Source: JAICQM01 sp963781555
GTDB lineage: Bacteria > Chloroflexota > Limnocylindria > QHBO01
Length of the DNA stretch: 64,000 nt
NCBI GenBank assembly: GCA_963781555.1
Contig: CAWAGB010000006.1
Location: 496,001-560,000 of the forward strand
Direction: 5' to 3'
Shown: positions 50,351-59,167 of the stretch, piece by piece
Position numbering within the stretch: position 1 is the stretch's first letter
How the letters are laid out: the number at the start of each line of letters is the position of its first letter
Position numbers and translations under genes: made by a program
Notes under the pieces: generated by a model
The model's input: only the letters and a program-made list of their open reading frames with translations
The model's database searches: none
What the model was told of the DNA's origin: nothing

Positions 50351-50374
50351 GGGATCGGAGATGTGCCCGATCCC
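50351..50374 (-). repeat. Inverted repeat in the gap between the XRE-TPR and DUF3090 genes
   Basis: GGGATCGG and CCGATCCC are perfect 8-bp arms around an 8-nt loop, 129 bp past the stop of the XRE-TPR gene. It may end that transcript, although no T-run follows. GATGTGCCCG occurs twice nearby. No gene is seen in 50311-50502. Confidence 0.4.
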
Positions 50375-50502
50375 CGATCCCGCTGCCCGATCTTCGGGTC
50401 GAGCTTCGCCGTCCTTGCTCCGGCGATGTGCCCGCTCGACTCGATCTCGGGCAGCCTACGTCGGCGCGGGGCCCGCTGTCAACGTCAATTTGACCGGCCG
50501 GT

Positions 50503-51802
50503 TCAGGAGATGGTGAGGGCCTGGCTGCTGAGCTCGTACGCGCCCCGATGATCACCGCCGGCCGCGCGCAGATCGGCCCACTCGCGGAGGACCTCGCGCA
50601 GCCGCCCGTCGAGCCGGCCGACGCGGGCCACCTCGGCGGCGCTGGCGAAGCGCTGCTCCGCCTCGGCGGCGTCCCCCGCCTCACGCATGACCCGGGCCTC
50701 GGTGAGCAGCGCGGCCAGCTCGGCAAGGCGGTTGCCGCTGGTGCGCGCCTTGGCCATCGCCTCGGCCGCGAGCGCCCGCGCATGGGGGGCGTCGCCGGCG
50801 CGCAGCGCGACCTGCGCCTGCGTCTCCAGGATGGCCGCCATCACGCGTTCGTCACCGGTCTTCTCAGCTTGGTGGTGCGCCGCATCGGCGTACTCGCGGG
50901 CGCGGTCGATGTTGCCTGCTGCAAGGTACGCGAGCGCCAGGTCGTTCTCGATGGATGCCGACTCGAGCTCCGTCCCCGCGGCGCGGAAGAGGCCCAGCGC
51001 CTGCGTGCCGCTGCGGATGGCGGCCTCGAGATCGCCGGTCTCGCGGTAGCTGATCGCCAGGTTGAACAAGTACGTGGCGCGCCGCCGATCGTCGAGGTCG
51101 CCGGCGAAACCGCGTGCCTCCTCGAGGTACCGCAGCGCCCGCTCGTGCTCGCCGGTGCGCGACTCGACCGCCGCCAGCGACATCAGGAGGCGCATCTCGA
51201 ACTCGGGCTCGACGAGCATCCCGTTCCGCACGCGTTCCAGCAGGCTGGTGAGCATCGTCCGCGCCTCGGCCTCGGCGTCCGATTCGTACAGGCCGTAGGC
51301 GAGCCAGTAGCGGGCGAGTGCCGCGTCCTCCGGCCGTCCGAGCTCCTCGTACAGGCGCGCCGCCTCCGATGCCCGGATCGACGGCCTCGCGACCGCGGCC
51401 CAGGCGTGCCTCCGCCTCCGCGATGCCTCGCAGCAGGTCAGCGCGGCTGGCGTCGTCCGGCACGCTGTCCAGCAGATCCACGTAGCCGTCCGCGGCGGCC
51501 TGCCAGTCCCCCGCCGCCAACTGGAGATCCACCTCGAGGCGCGTCCACGCCGGATGCTGCTCGTCGATGAAGTGGCTCGCGGGCAGGCCGAGGCGCTCGG
51601 AGAGGAAGCGCAGCGCGACCATGCTGGGCCGCGCGATGCCCGTCTCGAGGGCGCTCACATATGCCTTCGTATACCGATCGCCGGCCAGCTGCTGCTGCGT
51701 GAGGCCCGCTCGATGGCGAGCCTCGCGGATGCGAGCGCCGATGCGCTTGGCCAGGGCGGCATCTTGCTCGGTCGCGCGCGCGATGGTCTTCGTTCTCGGC
51801 AT
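50503..51802 (-). CDS. XRE-HTH + TPR regulator, RRNPP-like (apparent 1-base insertion)
   Basis: From ATG 51802 the first frame gives a Cro/C1-type HTH (about 17-78: RIGARIREARHRAGLTQQQL, RYTKAYVSALETGIARPS), then helical repeats. Near 51375 the frame breaks. The next frame continues RASEAARLYEELGRPEDAAL and at least five TPRs (ERALRYLEEARGFAGDLDDR, DLEAAIRSGTQALGLFRAAG, NIDRAREYADAAHHQAEKTG) to the stop. Deleting one G at 51375-51376 gives about 432 residues. HTH plus TPR is the architecture of RRNPP peptide-receptor regulators. A divergent small signal-peptide ORF lies 170 bp away. Function is inferred. Confidence 0.72.
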
Positions 51803-51809
51803 GGACCGG

Positions 51810-51815
51810 AGTGTA
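51810..51815 (-). promoter_or_regulatory. TANNNT -10 box (leaderless start of XRE-TPR gene)
   Basis: On the minus strand TACACT lies 7 nt before the ATG at 51802. Confidence 0.45.
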
Positions 51816-51845
51816 CAACCGGAAGGCAAGTGTGGGTTGACGCCG

Positions 51846-51898
51846 TGGCCCACCGAAAGTACGGGGCGGTGACACCGATGCCCGGTACCGGTGGGCCA
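51846..51898. promoter_or_regulatory. 53-bp nested palindrome between the regulator and the peptide gene
   Basis: The outer arms TGGCCCACCG (51846-51855) and CGGTGGGCCA (51889-51898) are perfect complements. Inside them GTACGGGGC (51859-51867) and GCCCGGTAC (51880-51888) match at 8 of 9 positions. It is a candidate operator for a dimeric or tetrameric HTH protein. Confidence 0.5.
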
Positions 51899-51935
51899 TT
51901 GTTCGCGCGCACCGTCCGGGCGAGCGTGTAACGAG

Positions 51936-51954
51936 GTCACCCGCTGTGGGTGAC
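51936..51954. promoter_or_regulatory. 7-bp inverted repeat just upstream of the peptide gene
   Basis: GTCACCC and GGGTGAC flank a 5-nt centre, 18 bp before the small ORF's ATG and just after a TGTAAC -10-like sequence. It could be an operator over the transcription start or a leader hairpin. Confidence 0.4.
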
Positions 51955-51972
51955 GCACACCAGGAGATCCAT

Positions 51973-52092
51973 ATGCGCGCACCCCGGATCTTTCGATCCA
52001 TTCTGCTCGCGGGCATGGTCGCCGCGGTGAGCCTCATGTCCATCGCAACGACCGTCCTCGGCGTCACCACCGGAGGCGGCTTCCCTCGCTGA
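51973..52092 (+). CDS. 39-residue signal-peptide-like ORF, candidate secreted signalling peptide
   Basis: The ORF has a clear SD (CAGGAG, 6 nt before ATG) and its own terminator. The peptide has a positive N-terminus (MRAPRIFRS), a hydrophobic core at residues 10-31 (ILLAGMVAAVSL, then ATTVLGV) and a short polar C-terminus TTGGGFPR. That is the layout of Phr/PapR/Shp-type pheromone precursors, where the C-terminal residues are released. It is divergent from an HTH-TPR regulator. No homologue is recognised. A simple membrane microprotein is the alternative. Confidence 0.5.
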   Translation: MRAPRIFRSILLAGMVAAVSLMSIATTVLGVTTGGGFPR

Positions 52093-52120
52093 GGCCCCCG
52101 CAGCCATCCCTGATCCTGGA

Positions 52121-52148
52121 AGAGGCCACGCCATCCGGCGTGGCCTCT
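52121..52148 (+). terminator. Intrinsic terminator of the small peptide gene (also faces ligD)
   Basis: There are perfect 12-bp arms (AGAGGCCACGCC and its complement) with a 4-nt loop ATCC. It lies 28 bp after the peptide stop and next to the convergent ligD stop, so it may end both transcripts. Confidence 0.75.
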
Positions 52149-52156
52149 CCCGTTGC

Positions 52157-54803
52157 TCAGAGCGGCGGCAGCTCCTGCTCGGTGGTCAGCGCCGCGGCGA
52201 AGAGGTCGCCGACCTCGGCCAGCCGACCAGGCAGCGACCGGACCGTCCAGCGGTCGGGCGCCAGCTCGGGATCGTCGAGCTCCTCCCAGCGGATGGGTGT
52301 CGAGACGGGAGCCCCCGCCGCCGGGCGGGGAGAATACGGCGCCACGAGGGTCTTGTTGATGGCGTTCTGGGTGAAGTCGAGCCTCGCGCGGCCGCGGCGC
52401 GACTTCTTGGCCCACTCCCAGCTGACGAGGTCCGGCACGGTCTGGCCGACCGCACGGCTGAGCTCCTCCACCCAGCCACGGGTTTCGTCGAACGAGTAGC
52501 CGCCCCGAATCGGCACCCACACCTGGATCCCACGCTTGCCGGTCACCTTGGGCAGGCCGATGACACCCAGGTGCTCCAGCGCCGCCCGGTACAGGCGCGC
52601 CAGGACGAGCACCTCCTCCCAGGTCGTCTCATCGCCGGGATCTATGTCGATCAGGGCGTAGGTCGGCATATCGGGCGCGTCGGTCCGGCTGGTCCACGGG
52701 TGCAGCTCGACGGCCGCTTCCTGCGCCAGCCAGGCGAGCGTCGCAGGCTCCTGGACCACGATGTAGTCCTTGTCACCCTCCTCGCGATGGTGGTACGTCC
52801 AGCGCCCGACCCATTCGGGCGTGTGGCCGGGAAGGTCCTTCTGCCAGAAGCCCTTCGCCTCCACCCCGTTCGGGAAGCGCTGGACCGTGGTGCCACGCCC
52901 GGCGAGGTACGGCACGATGGTCGCGCCGACCAGGGCGTGGTAGCGGAACAGGTCGCGCTTGGTGACTGGTGGCTCGTCGCCGCGCCCCGGGAACAGCACC
53001 TTGTCGAGGTTCGTCACGCGGACCTCGCGACCGAAGACGGTCCAGCTCCCCTCCCTCGTCATCGCCTCGAGCGCGGCCACTGCGTCGGAACCGTCGTCCG
53101 CCGGCGGTCGCGGGGCTGATCGACGCGCCTTCGGCAGCGGTGCGGCGCGCTCGGCGGCGACTGCGGCGCGGCGCGTATTTACCGGCTTCTCCCGGCGGAC
53201 CGATCTCGCCGCCTTCCCGATCTCGAAGCCCTTGAATGCCGCCTGCCGCAGCAGGCCGTCGGTCGTCCATTCGGCGAACTCGACCCGCACGACGATGCGC
53301 GGCTCGACCCAGTGCGCTCCCTTGAGGCGCGGCACCGGGTCGCAGCGGGCTGTCGTCGCGGGCCAGCGCGTCCAGCTGCCCGCGCAGCTCGCGTCGGGTT
53401 CGCGTGTCGAGGCCGGAGCCGACCTGGCCCGCGTGGCGCAGCCGATCCCCGTCGTTGACCGCCACGATCAGGGAGCCGAGCTCGGCGTGGCTCCCCTGCC
53501 CCGCGAGCCAGCCCGCGACCACCACCTCCTGCTCGCGCCGCAGCTTGACCTTGAGCCACGACTTCGAGCGCCGGCCGGGCTCGTAGCGGGAGCGGCGCAG
53601 CTTGGCGACGACGCCCTCCAGCTCCTGCTCACGTGCCGCCTCGACGAACGCCTCCCCGTCGCCCACCACGTGCGAGCCGTAGCGCACCATCGGGTGGTCG
53701 CGCAGCACCGAGCGGAGCAGCCGCTTGCGGTGCTCGAGCGGCACGTCGACCAGGGAGCGCCCGTCGAGATGGAGCAGGTCGAAGGCCTGGTACACGATGG
53801 GGATGGCGGCGCGCTCCTTGTCCGACGCGCGCGGGCGCTCGCCCATCGAGCCCTGGCCGTGGAGGCCGCGCAACCCGCTGACGTCCTGCAGCAGGCTGAA
53901 GTCCGGGCGGCCGCGGTCGTCGACCGCGATCACCTCGCCATCCACCACCGCCTCGCGCGCGTCGATCCAGCCGCGCGCCTCGGCGAGGGTCGGGAAGTAG
54001 CGCGCCGCGTCCTGGCGGTTCCGCGTGAACAGGTGCACGTCGCGGCCGCTGACGACGGCCTCCACCCGGTAGCCGTCCCACTTCACCTCGTACAGCCAAT
54101 CCGGATCGCTGAACGCGCCGCTGCCCAGGGTGGCCTTCATGGGCGGCACGAAGTCGGGAAGTGGCGCATCCACCGCCGCGGACAGGTCGATCTCCGCCTC
54201 GGCGGCCGGCGCGGAGCCGTCCCAGCGCGCGGGGACATCGGCCTTCACCTCGTCGTTGGTGCGTCCCGACTTGACCGAGGTCGGATGGTCCTCGGCATCC
54301 CAGCCGGCGACCGCCGCCTCGTCCTTCTTGTGCATCAGCAGCCACTTCTCGCGGTCATCGGTGTCGCCGTGGCGTCCGCTGGTGCGCACGATGGTGAACC
54401 GCCCGCTGAGCCGCTCACCGTGGAGGCGGAACTTGACCTCGCCCTTGCGCAGGGCGGCGCCGGGGTCGCGGGTCTCCTCTGGCTCCCACGTGCCCCAGTC
54501 CCACACGATCACGTCGCCACCGCCGTACTCCTTGGCGGGGATGACGCCCTCGAAGTCGAGGTAGTCGATCGGGTGGTCCTCGGTGCGCATCGCCAGCCGC
54601 TTCTCCGCCGGGTCGAGGGTCGGTCCCTTGGGAACGGCCCAGCTCACCAGGACGCCATCGATCTCGAGGCGGAAGTCGTAGTGCAGCGCCGTCGCGCGGT
54701 GGCGCTGGACGGTGAAGCGTCGCCCGTCGCCGACCGGTCCGTCGCCGGCAGGCTCCGGGGTCTTGGCGAAGTCACGTTTGGACCGATACGCCTCGAGCGG
54801 CAT
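52157..54803 (-). CDS. ligD: ATP-dependent DNA ligase D, PE-ligase-polymerase (apparent 1-base insertion)
   Basis: LigD repairs double-strand breaks with Ku by end joining. From ATG 54803: a 3'-phosphoesterase domain (about 25-160: FTVQRHRATALHYDFRLEID, EDHPIDYLDFEGVIPAKEYG), the ligase with nucleophile Lys241 in YEVKWDGYR, and its OB domain (SKSWLKVKLRREQEVVVAGW). At about 53336 the frame shifts. The LigD polymerase/primase domain follows in the other frame (VTNLDKVLFPGRGDEPPVTK, YALIDIDPGDETTWEEVLVL, KVTGKRGIQVWVPI). Deleting one base rejoins PLRP with VPRLKGAHWVEP. The order PE-Lig-Pol is the Pseudomonas type. No ku gene is in the window. Confidence 0.88.
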
Positions 54804-54806
54804 CGG

Positions 54807-55475
54807 TCAGTCCGGGAGGTGATCGATGAGCTCGTCCAGGGTCGCCAGCACGATCCGCGCGCCGGCTGCCTCGAGCGTGGGTCCGTCGACCGCCGCCCCG
54901 GCGAGCACCGCGATCGGCAGCATCCCGGCCGCCGTGCTGGCCTCCATGTCCCACGTCGAGTCGCCGACGTACCAGCAGCGGTCCGCGGCCACCCCGAGCT
55001 CGCGTGCGGCGAGCAACAGCAGGTCCGGCGCCGGCTTCGCGCGCTCGACGTGGCTGCCGTCCACGATCGTGGGATCACGCTCCAGGCCGAGTGCCGCGAC
55101 CGACGTCTCGACCTGCTCGCGGCGGCTGGACGTGCCGACCGCCCACGGGATTCCGCGCGCGTCGAGCATGGCGAGCGCCTCGACCACGCCGTCGAGCGGG
55201 GCGGGATCCGTGTTGAGCTCCGAGTAGATCTCCCCGCTGCGCCGATCAAGCGCTTCGGCACCCTCGTCGTCGAGCATTGCCCCGGACTCCCCGACCACGC
55301 GGCGCGCCAGCATCCGACCATCCGCGCCGATGAGCGGCGCCAGCTGCGCGGCGGTTGCCGTCACGCCATGCTCGTCGAACGCTCGGGTCCAGGCCGCGAT
55401 GCGGATGGGCACGGTGTCGACGAGCGTTCCGTCGAGGTCGAAGATGACGGCGGCCGGGCGGCCGGGGTGGTCCAT
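54807..55475 (-). CDS. HAD-superfamily phosphatase (phosphoglycolate-phosphatase-like)
   Basis: The 222 residues have motif I VIFDLDGTLVDTVP, motif II VGTSS, motif III Lys in ERAKPAPDLLLLA and motif IV WYVGDSTWDMEAS. The cap (about 20-85) is the helical C1 type of PGPase/beta-phosphoglucomutase relatives. The substrate is unknown. It lies 3 bp upstream of ligD. Confidence 0.82.
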   Translation of the reverse strand: MDHPGRPAAVIFDLDGTLVDTVPIRIAAWTRAFDEHGVTATAAQLAPLIGADGRMLARRVVGESGAMLDDEGAEALDRRSGEIYSELNTDPAPLDGVVEALAMLDARGIPWAVGTSSRREQVETSVAALGLERDPTIVDGSHVERAKPAPDLLLLAARELGVAADRCWYVGDSTWDMEASTAAGMLPIAVLAGAAVDGPTLEAAGARIVLATLDELIDHLPD

Positions 55476-55496
55476 GCGCCTACCATAGCGTCGCGC
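55476..55496. promoter_or_regulatory. 21-bp bidirectional promoter region
   Basis: Start codons of two divergent genes are only 21 bp apart. Minus-strand TATGGT (55482-55487) is 6 nt before the HAD ATG. Plus-strand TACCAT (55481-55486) or TAGCGT (55486-55491) precedes the aminotransferase ATG. Both -35 regions must lie inside the opposite gene. Confidence 0.45.
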
Positions 55497-56711
55497 ATGC
55501 CATCCCCGTTCGCCCACCACTGGTCCCTCGATCCGGAGATCGCGCTCCTCAACCACGGCTCGTTCGGCGCGACCCCGCGCCCGGTCCTCGAGGCGCAGGC
55601 CGCCTGGCGCGACCAGATGGAGCGCGAGCCGATCGCGTTCTTCGTGCGCGACCTCGAGCCGGCGCTGGACGCCGCGCGGGCCGAGCTGGGTGCCTTCCTG
55701 CATGCCGATCCCGACGACCTCGCCTTCGTCCGGAACGCCACGACCGCCTTCAACATCGTGATTGCGTCACTGCGCCTCGAGCCCGGCGACGAGCTGCTCA
55801 CGACCGACCACGGCTACAACGCGGCCAAGAACGCGCTCCAGCGCCTCGCCGAGCGCGACGGCGGCCGGCTGGTCATCGCCCCGCTCCCCTTCCCGATCCG
55901 CGAGCCACGCGAGGCGGTCGACGCCATCCTGGCCAGCGTCACCCCACGCACCCGGGTGGCGCTCATCGACCACGTCACGAGCCCGACCGCCCTGATCCTG
56001 CCGATCGTGGAGATCGTGGCCGCCCTTGCGGAGCGCGGGGTCGCGACGCTCGTCGACGGGGCGCACGGGCCGGGCACGCTCGACCTCGACGTGCCGGCGG
56101 TGGGCGCGGCGTGGTACGTCGGCAACCTGCACAAATGGGTCTACGGCCCAAAGGGCAGCGCCTTCCTGTGGGCCGCTCGCGAACGCCAGCCGGACCTGCG
56201 ACCGCTCGTCATCAGCCACGGCGCCAACTCTCCGCGGACGGATCGCTCGCGGTTCCGCCTCGAGTTCGACTGGACCGGCACGGACGACCAGACCGCCTAT
56301 CTCGCGGTGCCCGCCGCGCTGCGGTTCGGCGCGTCGCTCCTGCCCGGCGGGTGGCCGGCGCTCCGGCGCCGCAACCACGACCTCGCGCTCGCGGGGCGCG
56401 ACCTCGTGCTGCGGGCTCTCGATGCCGCCGCCCCGGCACCCGACGCGATGATCGGCTCGATGGCCACCATTCCACTGCCCCCGACGCTGGACGCAGGCGG
56501 CCGCGTGCAGGGCGTCGACCTGTACGGCGACCCGGTCCACGACGCCCTGCTCGAGCACGGCCTGCAGACGATGATCACGCCGTGGCCCCAGCGCCCCGAC
56601 GGCGGTCCGTGGCAGCGACTCCTCCGCATCAGCGCCGCCGCACACAACGACATGGAGCAGATGGAACGGCTTGCCGCCGCGCTCCCGGCAAGCCTTGTCG
56701 GGGTCGGCTGA
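55497..56711 (+). CDS. Class V PLP aminotransferase (isopenicillin-N epimerase/CefD-like)
   Basis: The 404 residues start WSLDPEIALLNHGSFGATPR, the CefD-type N-terminus. They contain TTDHGYNAAKNALQRLA, ATLVDGAHGPGTLDLDV and the PLP lysine Lys213 in GNLHKWVYGPKGSAFLW. Close relatives are usually cysteine desulfurase-fold enzymes of unknown substrate, and no beta-lactam genes are present. The last bases overlap pdxH (TGATG). Pairing with pdxH fits its need for PLP. Confidence 0.8.
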   Translation: MPSPFAHHWSLDPEIALLNHGSFGATPRPVLEAQAAWRDQMEREPIAFFVRDLEPALDAARAELGAFLHADPDDLAFVRNATTAFNIVIASLRLEPGDELLTTDHGYNAAKNALQRLAERDGGRLVIAPLPFPIREPREAVDAILASVTPRTRVALIDHVTSPTALILPIVEIVAALAERGVATLVDGAHGPGTLDLDVPAVGAAWYVGNLHKWVYGPKGSAFLWAARERQPDLRPLVISHGANSPRTDRSRFRLEFDWTGTDDQTAYLAVPAALRFGASLLPGGWPALRRRNHDLALAGRDLVLRALDAAAPAPDAMIGSMATIPLPPTLDAGGRVQGVDLYGDPVHDALLEHGLQTMITPWPQRPDGGPWQRLLRISAAAHNDMEQMERLAAALPASLVGVG

Positions 56712-57307
56712 TGGACCTTGCCGACCTGTCGCCCGACCCCATGGCGCAGCTCGCAACGTGGATCGAAGAGGCGCGCGCCGCCGGCGCGGAGCTTCCGGAG
56801 GCCTTCACGCTCGCCACTGTGTCCGCCGACGGGCACCCATCGGCCCGCATGCTCCTCGCCCGCCGGGTCGACGCGGACGGCCTCCGCTTCTACACCAACC
56901 GGGAGAGCCGCAAGGGTTGCGACCTTGCGGCGGTGCCGCGCGCTGCGGCCGTGTTCTACTGGGCGCCACTCGACCGGCAGGCGCGGCTGGCAGGCCGGGT
57001 GCAGGAGCTCGACCCAATGGAATCGCAGACCTACTTCGCCAGTCGGCCGCGGGGCAGCAGGATCTCGGCCTGGGCGTCGTCGCAGGGACAGCCGATCGAG
57101 GATCGCGCGGCGCTCGACGCGCGCTGGGCAGATGCCGAACGTCGCTTCCCGGACGACGACGTCCCGCTGCCACCATTCTGGGGCGGGTACCTCCTGGTCC
57201 CTGAAACCGTGGAGCTCTGGCAGAGCCGGCCCGACCGGCTGCACGATCGCATCGAGTACCTGCGGCCGGACGACGGATCCTGGACGCGAAGGAGGTTGCA
57301 GCCATGA
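56711..57307 (+). CDS. pdxH: Pyridoxamine 5'-phosphate oxidase
   Basis: This FMN enzyme makes pyridoxal phosphate from PNP/PMP. The 198 residues have EAFTLATVSADGHPSARMLL, GLRFYTNRESRKGCDL, AAVFYWAPLDRQARLAGRV, SRISAWASSQGQPIEDRAAL and the C-terminal RLHDRIEYLRPDDGSWTRRR, LQP. These are all PdxH-specific, including the C-terminal dimerisation motif. It is coupled on both sides, with a 1-bp overlap before and a 4-bp overlap after. Confidence 0.94.
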   Translation: MDLADLSPDPMAQLATWIEEARAAGAELPEAFTLATVSADGHPSARMLLARRVDADGLRFYTNRESRKGCDLAAVPRAAAVFYWAPLDRQARLAGRVQELDPMESQTYFASRPRGSRISAWASSQGQPIEDRAALDARWADAERRFPDDDVPLPPFWGGYLLVPETVELWQSRPDRLHDRIEYLRPDDGSWTRRRLQP

Positions 57308-58206
57308 CCGGCCGGGTCGTCGTCCTCGGATCCATCAACACCGATTTCGTGGTCAGCGCCGACCGCCTGCCGGCGCCGGGTGAGACGGTCCAGGGCGGCA
57401 GCCTCGCGATCCACCAGGGCGGGAAGGGCGCCAACCAGGCTGTCGCGGCTGCGCGTGCCGGTGCGCAGGTGCTGATCGTGGGTTGTGTCGGCGAGGATGG
57501 GTACGCGGACGACGCGCTCGCGGCGCTGCGCGCCGAGGGGGTTGACGCGTCGCATGTCCGGCGCGTGGCCGGGCCTACCGGCGCGGCGATCATCGCCGTG
57601 GGGCCGCGGGGCGAGAACCAGATCGTCGTCGCCCCGGGCGCCAACGCGGCCGTCTCCGAATCGGACGCGCAGGTGGCGGCCGAGCTCCTGGGTGATGGCG
57701 CGGTGCTTCTCAGCTCCCTCGAGGTCCCGCTCGCCAGCGTGGTGGCCGGCGTTCGAGCGGCAACGGCGGCCGGCGCGCTGGCCGTCGTCAATCCCGCTCC
57801 CGCCCACGCCCTGCCCGCCGAGCTCCTCGCCCTCGCCCCGATCCTGACGCCCAACGAGCACGAGCTGGTGGTCGCAATCGGCAACGACGATTCCGCCGCC
57901 GCGCTCGCCGAGCTGACGGCACGCACCGCTGGGTCGGTGGTCGTCACCCAGGGTCCTGCCGGCGCTCTCCTCGCCCACGGCGAAGGGCGCGAACGGTTCG
58001 AGGGCCACCCGGCCGCAGCCGTGGTGGACACCACCGGCGCCGGCGACACGTTCAACGGCGTCCTCGCCGCGTGGCTGGCGGGCGGGGCGGCCCTTCCGGA
58101 AGCCATTGCGGCGGCCAATGTTGCAGCGAGCCTGTCGGTCGGCGCGCCCGGGGCGCGGGGCGCGATGCCAACACGCGCCGCCATCGAGACTGCCCTGGCG
58201 GGCTGA
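57304..58206 (+). CDS. rbsK: Ribokinase
   Basis: This PfkB-family sugar kinase phosphorylates ribose (or deoxyribose) at O5. The 300 residues start VVVLGSINTDFVVSADRLPA, then HQGGKGANQAVAAARAG (sugar site), and end with DTTGAGDTFNGVLAAWLAGG (anion hole and catalytic Asp) plus ANVAASLSVGAPGARGAMP. No ribose transporter is adjacent. The gene closes the aminotransferase-pdxH-rbsK operon. Confidence 0.88.
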   Translation: MTGRVVVLGSINTDFVVSADRLPAPGETVQGGSLAIHQGGKGANQAVAAARAGAQVLIVGCVGEDGYADDALAALRAEGVDASHVRRVAGPTGAAIIAVGPRGENQIVVAPGANAAVSESDAQVAAELLGDGAVLLSSLEVPLASVVAGVRAATAAGALAVVNPAPAHALPAELLALAPILTPNEHELVVAIGNDDSAAALAELTARTAGSVVVTQGPAGALLAHGEGRERFEGHPAAAVVDTTGAGDTFNGVLAAWLAGGAALPEAIAAANVAASLSVGAPGARGAMPTRAAIETALAG

Positions 58207-58229
58207 GCGCCGGGCGCGCGCGGGCGCTC
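58205..58229 (+). terminator. Probable terminator hairpin after rbsK
   Basis: Perfect 7-bp GC arms (GAGCGCC / GGCGCTC) with an 11-nt GC-rich loop overlap the stop codon. There is no T-run, so termination may need help. Confidence 0.4.
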
Positions 58230-58235
58230 CATCGG

Positions 58236-58267
58236 GGAATGCCATAGCATCGGCCTGACGGCATTCC
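58236..58267 (+). promoter_or_regulatory. Rhodanese-sufE promoter flanked by an inverted repeat
   Basis: GGAATGCC (58236-58243) and GGCATTCC (58260-58267) are perfect arms centred on a -10-like TAGCAT (58245-58250). A dimeric repressor bound here would cover the promoter. SD AAAGGAA follows before ATG 58283. Confidence 0.5.
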
Positions 58268-58282
58268 AAAGGAACACGAACC

Positions 58283-59167
58283 ATGGCACTCGCCCACGAT
58301 CCCGATCCCAAGCTGGCGCAGTACGCGCATCCCGAACGGCTGGTCACCACCGCCTGGCTGGCCGAGCATCTCGATGACCCGAACCTGGTGGTGGTCGAGT
58401 CCGACGAGGACATCCTCCTCTACGAGACGGGTCACATCCCCGGCGCCGTGAAGGTCGATTGGCACACTGAGCTCAACGACCAGGTGACCCGCGACTATCT
58501 CGACGCGGAGGGCTTCGCGGCGCTCATGGGCGCCAAGGGCATCGCTCGCGATGCGACGGTCGTGTTCTACGGCGACAAGAGCAACTGGTGGGCGGCATAC
58601 GCGCTGTGGGTCTTCTCGCTCTTCGGCCACGCGGACCTGCGCCTTCTCGACGGCGGGCGCGCCAAGTGGGAGGCCGAAGGTCGACCGATGACCACCGATG
58701 CCCCCGACCGTCACGAGACCGACTACCCCACCGTCGAGCGCAACGACGCGGCCATTCGCGCGTATCGCGACGACGTGCTGGCCCACCTGGGCAAGCCGCT
58801 CATCGACGTCCGCTCCCCGGACGAGTTCAGTGGCCGCCTGCTGCACATGGCCAACTACCCGCAGGAGGGCGCGCTGCGCGGCGGCCACATCCCCGGCGCG
58901 AAGAGCGTCCCGTGGGCGAAGGCGGCGAACGAGGACGGCACCTTCAAGTCACGCGACGAGCTGGTAGCCCTCTACCAGGGCGAGGCCGGCCTGGCGCCTG
59001 CCGACGACGTGGTTGTCTATTGCCGTATCGGTGAGCGGTCCAGCCACACGTGGTTCGCGCTGACCCACCTGCTGGGCTTCGAGCACGTGCGCAACTACGA
59101 CGGGTCGTGGACCGAATGGGGCAACAGCGTGCGCGTGCCGATCGAGCGCGACGTCGACCCCGCATGA
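58283..59167 (+). CDS. sseA: Two-domain sulfurtransferase (rhodanese/3-mercaptopyruvate type)
   Basis: The 294 residues have an inactive N-terminal rhodanese domain (TGHIPGAVKVDWHTELNDQV) and an active C-terminal one with Cys247 in VVYCRIGERSSHTWFAL. The CRIGER loop matches thiosulfate:cyanide sulfurtransferases of the actinobacterial CysA type. It probably hands persulfide sulfur to the co-transcribed SufE. Confidence 0.9.
   Translation: MALAHDPDPKLAQYAHPERLVTTAWLAEHLDDPNLVVVESDEDILLYETGHIPGAVKVDWHTELNDQVTRDYLDAEGFAALMGAKGIARDATVVFYGDKSNWWAAYALWVFSLFGHADLRLLDGGRAKWEAEGRPMTTDAPDRHETDYPTVERNDAAIRAYRDDVLAHLGKPLIDVRSPDEFSGRLLHMANYPQEGALRGGHIPGAKSVPWAKAANEDGTFKSRDELVALYQGEAGLAPADDVVVYCRIGERSSHTWFALTHLLGFEHVRNYDGSWTEWGNSVRVPIERDVDPA

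Noticed and set aside
50351..50374. Riboswitch upstream of the DUF3090 gene
   Set aside because: The DUF3090 gene looks leaderless (TACGAT 6 nt before ATG), leaving no leader to hold one.
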